A DNA stretch of 6,519 bases from positions 1 to 6,519 of the forward strand of contig JAGRAA010000357.1 in assembly GCA_020435185.1 (NCBI GenBank), read 5' to 3'. Source of the stretch: Bdellovibrionales bacterium (GTDB lineage Bacteria; Bdellovibrionota; Bdellovibrionia; Bdellovibrionales; UBA1609). Shown piece by piece: positions 1 to 6,161 of the stretch. Position numbers and translations under genes: made by a program. Positions within the stretch are counted from its first letter, which is position 1. Each line of letters begins with the position of its first letter. Under the pieces are notes generated by a model. The model was not told where the DNA came from. It did no database searches and saw only the letters and a program-made list of their open reading frames with translations.

Positions 1-2419
1 TGTATTTCTTTTGTTTTTCATTATTAGAAAAAATCGAGAAAAATCTTGTGAAGCTCCAGTTTTTTGAGTCGAACTTAAACCAAAACTCCTCGTCTTCTTT
101 AAAAGGAATCTTAAAGTCTGCGACAACAGATTTATCCATGAGAAAGCCACTTCCTTGAAAGTACTCACTATTGAGTTTAAGTTTAAAGTTAGAATTGGAC
201 ATAGGGGTTTCACCAATTTTAACAGAAGAAGCACTTCCCACGATCTCGGTATCTGGATGAAGTATATGCCCTTTTAGATGAGTATTTATATTGAGAATCC
301 CTTTCATGTCTAAATTTAATCGATTAATATTCTTGCTTTCTTCGATCTTAAGACCACGTCCGATGATTTGCGTGTCCATTAATCCGTTGGGTTGAACCTT
401 GCTTTCGATCTGAATTTTCCCGGCACCTTTGTTGATATAGAAATTCTTTGTTTTGACATTTCCATTTTCAGAAATAATGTGAGCGAAGGCTTCATCGTAG
501 GATTCTTTTGCAAATTGTCCTCTGAATAAAGCAGCTTTAAAGTCATAATTTAAAATATTAAATTGGAGAGGGCCCCAGGCTTTGACTTCAGCGTGCCCTG
601 TTCCTGATATCTCAAAAGGAAGAGTGACCTTTCGTGAAAACGACTGTAGAATATCTTGTGTATCTAAAAAAGTAGAGTTTAGCTTTAAATATATTTTATC
701 TTTTTTTAAATTTATACTCACTAAACCAGAATAGTCAGAAGTTCGTTGTTGCCCTTTGATATTTAAAAATTTTAAATAGCTATTTTTATAAGAAAAATGA
801 AATTTCGATCGATCTAACTTGTAATTTTCAAACCAAAAATCTTGAGTAGAAGCATCCATATCCACAGTGGCCCATTTGCTGGTGCCTACGGTGTTTCCGT
901 GGAGTTTAACTTTTCCTTCGAAATCTAGATCTAAAAAGCTTTCTATATTCTTAAAATCGAGTTCATCAGTATCATAATATATATTAAATCCTTTTTTGAA
1001 ATCAATAACACCATGAGAAGAGCCCTTTGAATCATTGATTTGAAGGTTTCCTGTATAAGAAACCTTTTCTTGATCAACAGACAAGTCACCATTAATATCG
1101 ATTTCTTTCACCGCAATAATGGTTTTCTTTGCTGGAAGACCTGAGTGAACTAGAAAATCAGAAATCTTGAGATTTCCTTTTTTACAGTTTAATTCAAACT
1201 TAGGTTTTACAACTCCTTCGCAAGGGAGCTCTCCTTGGACATTAATTCTCATAGGGGTATCACCCACCTGAATAGATCTAAGGAGTTGTCGAATTTCTAG
1301 TTGAGGAATTTGTACGACACTTTTGAATCGATACTTCTCTTTATCTAACAGAGTAAAATCCTTAAACTTAACATGTCCTGCAGAAGTATGTGCTGAAAGT
1401 CGTTGGATCTTTAGATCTCCGTTATCTAAAGAGCCCTTTAAAACAACTTGGCCAAGTTCGTGTTTTGAGATGAAAACTTTATTACTGTTCAAATCAAAAG
1501 AAATCAATTCAGTCTTTTCTTTGTTATAGGATAAATCTAAATTCATTGACCCTTCTATGAGAGGGAGCTGATTCTTAATAAAGGGATTGAGGTTTTTGAC
1601 TAATGAATCAAATTCTATTTGAGATCTCGTATTCAACTGTATTTTAGAAAAATTTTTCTTTAACCACTGTCCTTCTATTAAGCCCGATGCAACTATATAA
1701 GACTCTTCATTTTTAAACTTGAACGAGGAGAGGTGAATGGAATCATCGTTAAGCAATAGTTTGGCGTCAACAAGAGCATTAAATAGAGATTTAGTTTTAT
1801 GTTTTAAAAATGAAATTTTGGGAGAGTTTACTTCTAACAAAATTAGACCGGTAAGATTTTTGAGGGTAAAATCTAAGTCATTGGCTTTTAGGGAGTAGGC
1901 TTTGTTGGAGTCTCTTACCATTAAATTTAAGTTATTAATGTATATTTCGTCCACTGGATATTTAGAGAGGGCTTTGACCGATAATTCCTTGGGTAAGTCT
2001 TTATCAACTTTTATTCCCTCTGTCTTATCGGACTCTTTTTGGGTAAGTTCTGTCTCAATTAAAACTTCGGGATTATTAATTTGTACACTAGAGAGGCGAA
2101 CTTCTCCAATAAGCAGTGAAAATATATTAAGTTGAAGAGAAATATCCTTTATAGATATTGGTGCTAATTGTTGAGCGAGTTTATTTTTTGGAAGAATATC
2201 AATGTCATTAAATTTTAGTCCTAAAGGGAAAAAACTGATTTCAACGGATTTTGGCCATATTCGTACCGGCAAATTCGCTCTGCTATATTGTTCAATTTCT
2301 AAAAGGATCCAATTTTGAAACTTAGGGATATGGTATCTTTTAATGAATCCAATGGAAAAGAAAAGTCCAAAGAGTAAAAAGCCAATAAAAAAAGATCGAA
2401 AGAGCAGTCGTTTGTTCAT
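1..2419 (-). CDS. AsmA/TamB-like membrane-anchored protein, C-terminus beyond the window
   Basis: The minus strand is open without a stop from the ATG at 2419-2417 to the window edge, giving 806 complete codons; the 3' end lies to the left of base 1. The N-terminus is Met-Asn-Lys-Arg followed by a hydrophobic segment at about residues 8-26 (FFIGFLLFGLFFSIGFI), which looks like an uncleaved inner-membrane anchor. The rest is polar, beta-rich and repetitive, with many short strands separated by Gly turns (for example IEGSMNLDLSY, LKGSLDNGDLKI, INGDLSV, FEGKVKLHG). The region just after the anchor (SVEISFFPLGLKFNDIDI, then SLLIGEVRLSSVQINNPEV) is typical of the AsmA/YhdP/TamB superfamily. Those proteins span the periplasm and are implicated in phospholipid movement to, or assembly of, the outer membrane. 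The TamB C-terminal domain would lie outside the window, so AsmA-type and TamB-type cannot be separated. The start overlaps the upstream stop as ATGA, suggesting translational coupling. A GGGAG at 2430-2434 is 10 bases from the ATG. Family assignment is by motif style only. Confidence 0.8.
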   Translation of the reverse strand, partial: MNKRLLFRSFFIGFLLFGLFFSIGFIKRYHIPKFQNWILLEIEQYSRANLPVRIWPKSVEISFFPLGLKFNDIDILPKNKLAQQLAPISIKDISLQLNIFSLLIGEVRLSSVQINNPEVLIETELTQKESDKTEGIKVDKDLPKELSVKALSKYPVDEIYINNLNLMVRDSNKAYSLKANDLDFTLKNLTGLILLEVNSPKISFLKHKTKSLFNALVDAKLLLNDDSIHLSSFKFKNEESYIVASGLIEGQWLKKNFSKIQLNTRSQIEFDSLVKNLNPFIKNQLPLIEGSMNLDLSYNKEKTELISFDLNSNKVFISKHELGQVVLKGSLDNGDLKIQRLSAHTSAGHVKFKDFTLLDKEKYRFKSVVQIPQLEIRQLLRSIQVGDTPMRINVQGELPCEGVVKPKFELNCKKGNLKISDFLVHSGLPAKKTIIAVKEIDINGDLSVDQEKVSYTGNLQINDSKGSSHGVIDFKKGFNIYYDTDELDFKNIESFLDLDFEGKVKLHGNTVGTSKWATVDMDASTQDFWFENYKLDRSKFHFSYKNSYLKFLNIKGQQRTSDYSGLVSINLKKDKIYLKLNSTFLDTQDILQSFSRKVTLPFEISGTGHAEVKAWGPLQFNILNYDFKAALFRGQFAKESYDEAFAHIISENGNVKTKNFYINKGAGKIQIESKVQPNGLMDTQIIGRGLKIEESKNINRLNLDMKGILNINTHLKGHILHPDTEIVGSASSVKIGETPMSNSNFKLKLNSEYFQGSGFLMDKSVVADFKIPFKEDEEFWFKFDSKNWSFTRFFSIFSNNEKQKKY

Positions 2420-3477
2420 TGAACTTGCTCTCCCTGTGTCCACTTGGCCATAAAGCTGTCCGCAGATCTGTATTCAGGTTTAATCTGTAAAAGGCTTTTC
2501 ATAACTTGCACAGCTAGTCCAGGTTGCTTTAACTCCCAATAGCATTGGGCTTTGAAATAAGAAGTCGCAAAAATGGTTTCCGGATTGTCTTTGTATTTCT
2601 TTTCTAAACTTTCAAGATAACTCAAGCAATCAACGTAACGTCTTAATTGAAACAAAATTTCAGTTTCAAACCAGTCTGATGAAAAGTCTTTTTTTCCCAT
2701 TCGAATAATTTCTAACGCAGATTGATGCTCTTCCATGAAATAAAAGAGAATAGCAAAGTCATAACTAAAATGAGGGTTTTGACTGCAAATTTCTTTTGAG
2801 GTTTGCAGCAAATAATCACAAAATTCTTGTTCTTCTTTTGAGGGAGGAAGAGGCTTAGGGTCGTTTATTTGGGGTAGCGCCTTACTAGAAATCAGTTCAC
2901 GTGCCCATCTTTGATTAAAATCTTCTTTGAGTTGTTTAAGTTTATGTTCTTTAGGGTATAGAAATTCTATTTCGGCTAAAAGCCGTTTTTCATCACGATA
3001 GAGTTCTTCGTTTTTGTAGAAGTCTAACTTTTGAAAGAGCAAGGTTTTAGTTTTTTGAAAGTCTTCGTGGAGCTTTTGTCGAATACTTTGCCGTACATAT
3101 CCCAATTCTTCGTTTACAAGCGAAGAGTAGGTGCTCTTCGCTGCTCGTTGTTCTCCATTTTGGTTAAAGACACCTTTGCGAATGGACTCTTTTAATTCTT
3201 CAGGAGGCTTTATCTCGGAGGCATAACAAAGATGAATGAGATGCCCCCAAAAGACATATTTTTCATTTTTAACATCGTGGAGTATCAGTCGAAAAGCACT
3301 TCTGTTTTGACCTGAATTTATAAAAAAATTGAGTATGCACTCTTTGTCGTCTAAAGAAGTTTCTCTTTGACGATAAGCATGAATAAGCTCGTTGTTGAGC
3401 TCTTCCACATTTAAAGGGCTGTGACTGTTTTTTTGGTTAAAAAAACGTCCGATTCTTTTTTCGATCGTGTTCAACAA
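2416..3477 (-). CDS. Unrecognised 353-residue helical protein with C-terminal TPR-like repeats
   Basis: I do not recognise this protein by name. It has no signal peptide or membrane segment, so it is probably cytoplasmic. Residues 1-130 are mixed helical. Residues about 130-195 are charged and Lys/Glu-rich, probably long helices or coiled coil. A Pro-rich linker (DPKPLPPSKEE, about 206-216) follows. Residues about 220-345 look like degenerate TPR helix pairs (HQSALEIIRMGKKDF; LKQPGLAVQVMKSLLQIKPEY). The start must be TTG: an in-frame TGA lies at 3489-3487, no ATG or GTG follows it for many codons, and two TTG codons stand in tandem at 3477 and 3474. A GAGGAG at 3483-3488 lies 5 bases from the first and 8 from the second, so the true start may be 3474. 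The stop overlaps the start of the AsmA/TamB-like gene by 4 bases. A scaffold or partner role with that protein is a guess from coupling. The gene is very likely real; its function is unknown. Confidence 0.85.
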   Translation of the reverse strand: MLNTIEKRIGRFFNQKNSHSPLNVEELNNELIHAYRQRETSLDDKECILNFFINSGQNRSAFRLILHDVKNEKYVFWGHLIHLCYASEIKPPEELKESIRKGVFNQNGEQRAAKSTYSSLVNEELGYVRQSIRQKLHEDFQKTKTLLFQKLDFYKNEELYRDEKRLLAEIEFLYPKEHKLKQLKEDFNQRWARELISSKALPQINDPKPLPPSKEEQEFCDYLLQTSKEICSQNPHFSYDFAILFYFMEEHQSALEIIRMGKKDFSSDWFETEILFQLRRYVDCLSYLESLEKKYKDNPETIFATSYFKAQCYWELKQPGLAVQVMKSLLQIKPEYRSADSFMAKWTQGEQVQ

Positions 3478-3482
3478 AAGGG

Positions 3483-3488
3483 CTCCTC
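3483..3488 (-). promoter_or_regulatory. Shine-Dalgarno for the TTG-start gene
   Basis: On the minus strand this reads GAGGAG, a near-perfect anti-16S match. It lies 5 bases before the TTG at 3477 and 8 bases before the TTG at 3474. It supports initiation at one of these TTG codons; the second has the more usual spacing. Confidence 0.75.
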
Positions 3489-3511
3489 AGGGTAGACCAC
3501 TCTCTATTATC

Positions 3512-3538
3512 GGCCTAAAACCACTGGGTTTCGAGGCC
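3512..3538 (-). other. RNA hairpin in the gap between efp and the 353-residue gene
   Basis: In the minus-strand transcript, GGCCT and GAAACC form the 5' arm and GGTTTT and AGGCC the 3' arm, closing a CAGT loop. There is one bulged C (3533) and one G-U pair (3532 with 3517). The G-U pair would be an A-C mismatch in plus-strand RNA, so the fold fits the operon's own transcript best. No U tract follows, so this is not a normal intrinsic terminator. It may be a processing or stability element or an attenuator; that role is inferred. Confidence 0.55.
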
Positions 3539-3581
3539 TGACTGGGTGCAACAAAACAGGAGGGTAAACGCAAGAAGAGGT

Positions 3582-4148
3582 TTACTTCTTAGAGGTTCTT
3601 TCCAGATACTCTCCGGTACGAGTATCTACTTTTAAAAGGTCTCCTTCAGAGATATGGAGAGGGACGTGAACGACTAGACCAGTCTGTAAAGTGGCTGGTT
3701 TAGTGGCTCCAGTAACGGTATTACCCTTTAGACCAGGGTCTGTTTGGGAAACTTCTAAATTAACTGTGTTCGGCAACTCAATAGAAATCGCTCTTTCATT
3801 AAATAAGCAAATTTTGACTTCCATGTTTTCGATCAAATAAAATTTATCGTCTCCAATGAGGTCATCAGCCAAACTCATTTGTTCGTAGTTACTTTGGTTC
3901 ATAAAATGATAGCCAGTATCGTCACCGTAGAGAAAATTCATATCTACGTATTCAACATCGGGAACTGGAAACTTTTCGCCAGATTTGATGGTTTTCTCTA
4001 AACCTGAGCCGGTAATTAGATTTTTCAACTTAGTACGTGTGATGGCATTTCCTTTTCCAGGTTTATGGTGTTGGAAATCTACAATGGCGTAGGGTTGATC
4101 ATCTATTAATAGTTTAAGGCCTTTTTTAAAATCGCTCGTGCTGACCAT
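3582..4148 (-). CDS. efp: Elongation factor P
   Basis: EF-P enters the ribosomal E site and relieves stalling at polyproline and related sequences by positioning the peptidyl-tRNA. The 188-residue protein matches the usual family length of about 185-190. Its N-terminal KOW-like domain (residues 1-65) contains HKPGKGNA, whose loop Lys is residue 32, equivalent to E. coli Lys34, the modified residue. The two OB-type domains follow, with family signatures TDPGLKGNTVTGATKPATL and the C-terminal VDTRTGEYLER. The start is set at the ATG at 4148: MVSTSDFKKGLK aligns with known EF-P N-termini, and AGGAG at 4156-4160 lies 7 bases upstream. A longer reading from a TTG at 4172 would add eight unrelated residues and overlap the preceding gene. 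The gene follows the 265-residue TPR gene by 16 bases and is presumably co-transcribed. A Lys at the tip fits beta-lysylation-type modification by EpmA/EpmB, but the modification genes are not in view. Confidence 0.97.
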   Translation of the reverse strand: MVSTSDFKKGLKLLIDDQPYAIVDFQHHKPGKGNAITRTKLKNLITGSGLEKTIKSGEKFPVPDVEYVDMNFLYGDDTGYHFMNQSNYEQMSLADDLIGDDKFYLIENMEVKICLFNERAISIELPNTVNLEVSQTDPGLKGNTVTGATKPATLQTGLVVHVPLHISEGDLLKVDTRTGEYLERTSKK

Positions 4149-4155
4149 GGAATCA

Positions 4156-4160
4156 CTCCT
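4156..4160 (-). promoter_or_regulatory. Shine-Dalgarno that decides the efp start
   Basis: The minus strand reads AGGAG with 7 bases to the ATG at 4148. It lies downstream of the alternative TTG at 4172, so it can only serve the shorter, family-length form of EF-P. Confidence 0.85.
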
Positions 4161-4164
4161 GTAT

Positions 4165-4962
4165 TTATTCAATTTTCTCGTTAAAACTAATGTTTTTTAG
4201 CAAATGCTCAAGCTTTTTTATCTTTTTTTTCTTATTCGAGAAACCTTCTTCTGTTGGTGCACTGCGATTAGCAGTGGGGTGAAGATTTCGATTGATGAGC
4301 TTTTGTCTTTTTATTAACTCAGGGAGCTCCCCAAGCTCTTGTACCGCTCTTTTTAAGCAAGATTGAGCTTTTTTAAAATCGCTTCGAGCAATAAAGGCAT
4401 CGATGAGCGAAAAGTGCCGATCTCTAAATATTTGATTTGCCTCTGAAGGTCGAGATTTGATTTCTTCAATGTTAGGCTCATCGGGAGAATCCTCAAGGGT
4501 AGAAAAACTGAGCTTTTTTAAGGCAAAAAGATCATCATCGTATTCGTCAGCGGTCAGACTCTCTAACTTTTGAACGGCCTTTTGAGCTTTAAGGTGTTGA
4601 GGGTTTAAAAATAAGACCATTTTATAGGATTTTAGTGCATCTTTAGGTCGTTTCAAATGCAAATAGGTTTCTGCCAGTAAATTGTGAGCAAGAATATTTT
4701 CAGGGGCCAAAGACAGAGCTTCTTTGAGTTGGGATAAGGCGCTTTCATAATTTTCTTGTTCTACAAGGAGGTGAGCATAGGCCACTCGTCCACTAGCGAA
4801 ATCAGGGTTTGCTTTTACCCCACGTTCACAAATTTCTTTGGCTTGGCGAAACAGGCCCATTTTTCTGTAAGCTTCAGCGAGAGGCGCAAAGACTTTGGAG
4901 TGAGGCTGTTGCTCAAGTATTAATTGATATTTTTCAATAAAGTCTGAATTAATCAGGGCCAT
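4165..4962 (-). CDS. Tetratricopeptide repeat protein, 265 residues
   Basis: Three consecutive TPR motifs are clear at about residues 22-54, 55-88 and 89-122. They show the expected small and aromatic positions and the closing Pro (for example LAEAYRKMGLFRQAKEICER with ANPD, then LLAETYLHLKRPKDALKSYK with LNPQ). An acidic, probably disordered stretch follows at about 138-170 (YDDDLF; LEDSPDEPNIEE). A degenerate fourth repeat is at about 185-210 (LIDAFIARSDFKKAQSCLKR). The tail is strongly basic (KKKKIKK, 244-250). There is no signal peptide, so it is probably a cytoplasmic protein-interaction scaffold; its partners cannot be read from sequence. The ATG at 4962 has AAGG at 4968-4971, 5 bases upstream. 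It is the first gene of the minus-strand cluster, directly downstream of a good promoter, and ends 16 bases before efp. A link to translation is suggested only by that position. Confidence 0.92.
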   Translation of the reverse strand: MALINSDFIEKYQLILEQQPHSKVFAPLAEAYRKMGLFRQAKEICERGVKANPDFASGRVAYAHLLVEQENYESALSQLKEALSLAPENILAHNLLAETYLHLKRPKDALKSYKMVLFLNPQHLKAQKAVQKLESLTADEYDDDLFALKKLSFSTLEDSPDEPNIEEIKSRPSEANQIFRDRHFSLIDAFIARSDFKKAQSCLKRAVQELGELPELIKRQKLINRNLHPTANRSAPTEEGFSNKKKKIKKLEHLLKNISFNEKIE

Positions 4963-4982
4963 ACTTACCTTGCGTCATAACT

Positions 4983-5011
4983 ATTAAACTTTAGTATTAC
5001 ATTAATTTCAA
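4983..5011 (-). promoter_or_regulatory. Sigma-70-like promoter for the TPR-efp cluster
   Basis: On the minus strand a TTGAAA box (5006-5011) is followed after exactly 17 bases by TTTAAT (4983-4988), five of six matches to the -10 consensus. Transcription would start near 4976, giving a leader of about 13-15 bases that still contains the AAGG ribosome site of the TPR gene. No other promoter of this quality was seen for the minus-strand genes. The call rests on consensus match and position only. Confidence 0.6.
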
Positions 5012-5025
5012 AAATTATTTAGTAT
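4996..5025 (+). promoter_or_regulatory. Candidate promoter for ruvCAB
   Basis: ATTACA (4996-5001) and TAGTAT (5020-5025), 18 bases apart, each match the sigma-70 consensus at four of six positions. The start would be near 5032, 15 bases before ruvC. A second option is TTGCGT (4970-4975) with TAGTAT (4992-4997), 16 bases apart, giving a leader of about 43 bases. Both are weak and overlap the opposing promoter, so the two clusters may compete for RNA polymerase. Confidence 0.3.
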
Positions 5026-5034
5026 TTTTATGTC

Positions 5035-5041
5035 TAAGGAG
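5035..5041 (+). promoter_or_regulatory. Shine-Dalgarno for ruvC
   Basis: TAAGGAG is a full-strength ribosome binding site, 5 bases before the ATG at 5047. It is the strongest such site on the plus strand here and confirms the ruvC start. Confidence 0.8.
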
Positions 5042-5046
5042 CGTGG

Positions 5047-5577
5047 ATGACTACTATTTTAGGGATAGACCCAGGAAGTCAAGTGGCGGGTTATGGAATA
5101 ATTCAAGTTCATTCCAATAATATTCCGGTTCATAAAACACATGGATGTATACGCTTAGCTAAAAGCATGACGTTTTCTGAAAAACTAGCGCAAATTTACA
5201 AAGAGTTATCGCACCTGATACGAGACTATCAAGTAAATGAAATTGTTATAGAAAAGGCCTTTTTGGGGAAAAACGTCGACAGTGCATTAAAATTAGGACA
5301 AGTCAGAGGAGTGTGTTTACTTGTTGCAGGACAAAATAATCTTCCTGTTTACGAGTATGCTCCGGCTTCGATTAAAAAAAAGGTCACAGGAGCGGGGAAT
5401 GCCGATAAAGAACATGTTCGGCTTGTGGTTCTGAGGCAGTTAGGTATACAGTCTGAGGCGGCATTGGACGCAACCGATGCTTTGGCCATGGCTTTATGTC
5501 ATAGTTTAGAAAAGATAATCCAGCTGAAAACAAATACACTGAGTTCTTTAGCGAAGAATGCAGATTTTAGGAATTAA
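5047..5577 (+). CDS. ruvC: Crossover junction endodeoxyribonuclease RuvC
   Basis: RuvC is the dimeric, Mg-dependent resolvase that cuts Holliday junctions symmetrically after RuvAB branch migration. The 176-residue protein has normal family length and an RNase H-like fold. The four acidic catalytic residues are all present: Asp8 in GIDPGS, Glu69 in IVIEKAF, and Asp141 and Asp144 in LDATDALAMALCH, equivalent to E. coli D7, E66, D138 and D141. The junction-contacting region FLGKNVDSALKLGQVRG (72-88) is well conserved, with Phe72 at the position of E. coli Phe69. A basic loop at about 110-121 (KKKVTGAGNADK) is also as expected. The ATG at 5047 gives the classic N-terminus, and TAAGGAG lies just upstream. 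ruvA starts one base after its stop, so the two are surely co-transcribed and probably translationally coupled. It is transcribed away from the TPR-efp cluster. No yebC gene precedes it, unlike the arrangement in many Proteobacteria. Confidence 0.98.
   Translation: MTTILGIDPGSQVAGYGIIQVHSNNIPVHKTHGCIRLAKSMTFSEKLAQIYKELSHLIRDYQVNEIVIEKAFLGKNVDSALKLGQVRGVCLLVAGQNNLPVYEYAPASIKKKVTGAGNADKEHVRLVVLRQLGIQSEAALDATDALAMALCHSLEKIIQLKTNTLSSLAKNADFRN
5569..5572 (+). promoter_or_regulatory. Shine-Dalgarno that decides the ruvA start
   Basis: AGGA inside the last ruvC codons lies 6 bases before the ATG at 5579. The in-frame upstream ATG at 5558 has no comparable site and would add seven residues not found at RuvA N-termini. 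Confidence 0.7.
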
Positions 5578-5578
5578 T

Positions 5579-6151
5579 ATGATTGCGAGTTTAAAAGGGA
5601 AAGTTCAAAGTTTTTTAGATGAAGCATTGATTTTAGAAGTAAACCAAGTGGGCTATGAGCTTTATTGCTCTCAAAGTAGTTTATCGCAGTTTGAAGGCAT
5701 GGAAGAAGTTTTTTGCCATGTTTATACTCATGTTAGAGAGGATGCCATTCAGCTTTTTGGTTTTAGTTCGTTACAAGAAAAGAAATTGTTTTTGTCTTTG
5801 ATCAAAGTGAGCGGAATTGGTCCGAAGGTCGCCTTGGGCATTTTGTCGGCCACTCCTGTGGAGAGAATTTTAGAGTTTATCGATCAAGGGGATGTAGGAG
5901 CTCTGTCTAAACTTCCTAAAATAGGAAAGAAAAAAGCCGAACAAATTGTTCTTGCTTTAAAAGACAAACTCAAGTTTGTGGAAGAAGAAAGTTTGGTCTC
6001 TAAGAGTAGGCCTTCGGATGAAATTAAATCTGCTTTAATTCATTTGGGCTTCAAGGCGCAAGAAGTAGAAAAGGTGGTCTCTCAATTGAATCCGGGTTTA
6101 ACTCTTCAAGAGGGAGTAAGGCAAGGATTGGCCGCATTAACTCAGATTTAA
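5579..6151 (+). CDS. ruvA: Holliday junction branch migration protein RuvA
   Basis: RuvA tetramers bind the four-way junction in a square-planar form and load the RuvB motor rings. The 190-residue protein has all three domains. The OB-fold domain I (about 1-62) begins MIASLKGKV and carries the acidic pin REDAIQLFGF with Glu54 and Asp55, equivalent to E. coli E55 and D56. Domain II has two helix-hairpin-helix motifs, VSGIGPKVALGIL (77-89) and LPKIGKKKAEQIV (112-124). A charged flexible linker spans about 131-147, and the RuvB-contacting domain III is at about 148-190 (IKSALIHLGFKAQEVEKVV). The start at 5579 is preferred over the ATG at 5558 because it restores the family N-terminus and has AGGA at 5569-5572. 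It follows the ruvC stop by one base and precedes ruvB by ten. No key residue is missing. Confidence 0.97.
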   Translation: MIASLKGKVQSFLDEALILEVNQVGYELYCSQSSLSQFEGMEEVFCHVYTHVREDAIQLFGFSSLQEKKLFLSLIKVSGIGPKVALGILSATPVERILEFIDQGDVGALSKLPKIGKKKAEQIVLALKDKLKFVEEESLVSKSRPSDEIKSALIHLGFKAQEVEKVVSQLNPGLTLQEGVRQGLAALTQI

Positions 6152-6157
6152 GAGAGG
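6152..6157 (+). promoter_or_regulatory. Shine-Dalgarno for ruvB
   Basis: GAGAGG lies 4 bases before the ATG at 6162. An ATG at 6158 touches this site and is out of frame with RuvB, so 6162 is the start. Confidence 0.65.
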
Positions 6158-6161
6158 ATGT

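Noticed and set aside
1323..1529. A 68-codon open frame on the plus strand
   Set aside because: It lies entirely antisense to the long AsmA/TamB-like frame, has no ribosome site or recognisable product, and its composition looks like reversed coding sequence.
1902..2135. A 77-codon open frame on the plus strand
   Set aside because: Also antisense to the AsmA/TamB-like gene, Ser/Leu-rich as expected from the reverse complement of that gene, with no supporting start signal.
3501..3511. GATAAT-like -10 box (minus strand) before the TTG-start gene
   Set aside because: No acceptable -35 box lies 15-19 bases upstream; the hairpin occupies that space.
3564..3585. Possible terminator just after efp (GTAAAC paired with GTTTAC)
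   Set aside because: The stem is only six mostly A-T pairs around a 10-base loop and no U tract follows, so termination is not supported.
4149..4172. Longer EF-P from a TTG at 4172
   Set aside because: It adds eight residues not seen in the family and overlaps the upstream gene; the AGGAG lies inside the extension and serves the ATG at 4148.
4963..5046. LexA/SOS box upstream of ruvC
   Set aside because: TTAC occurs at 4965 and 4997 but neither is followed by GTAA at the right spacing, and no E. coli-type CTGT-N8-ACAG is present.
6158..6160. Alternative ATG for ruvB
   Set aside because: It is out of frame with the RuvB sequence and directly abuts the ribosome site.
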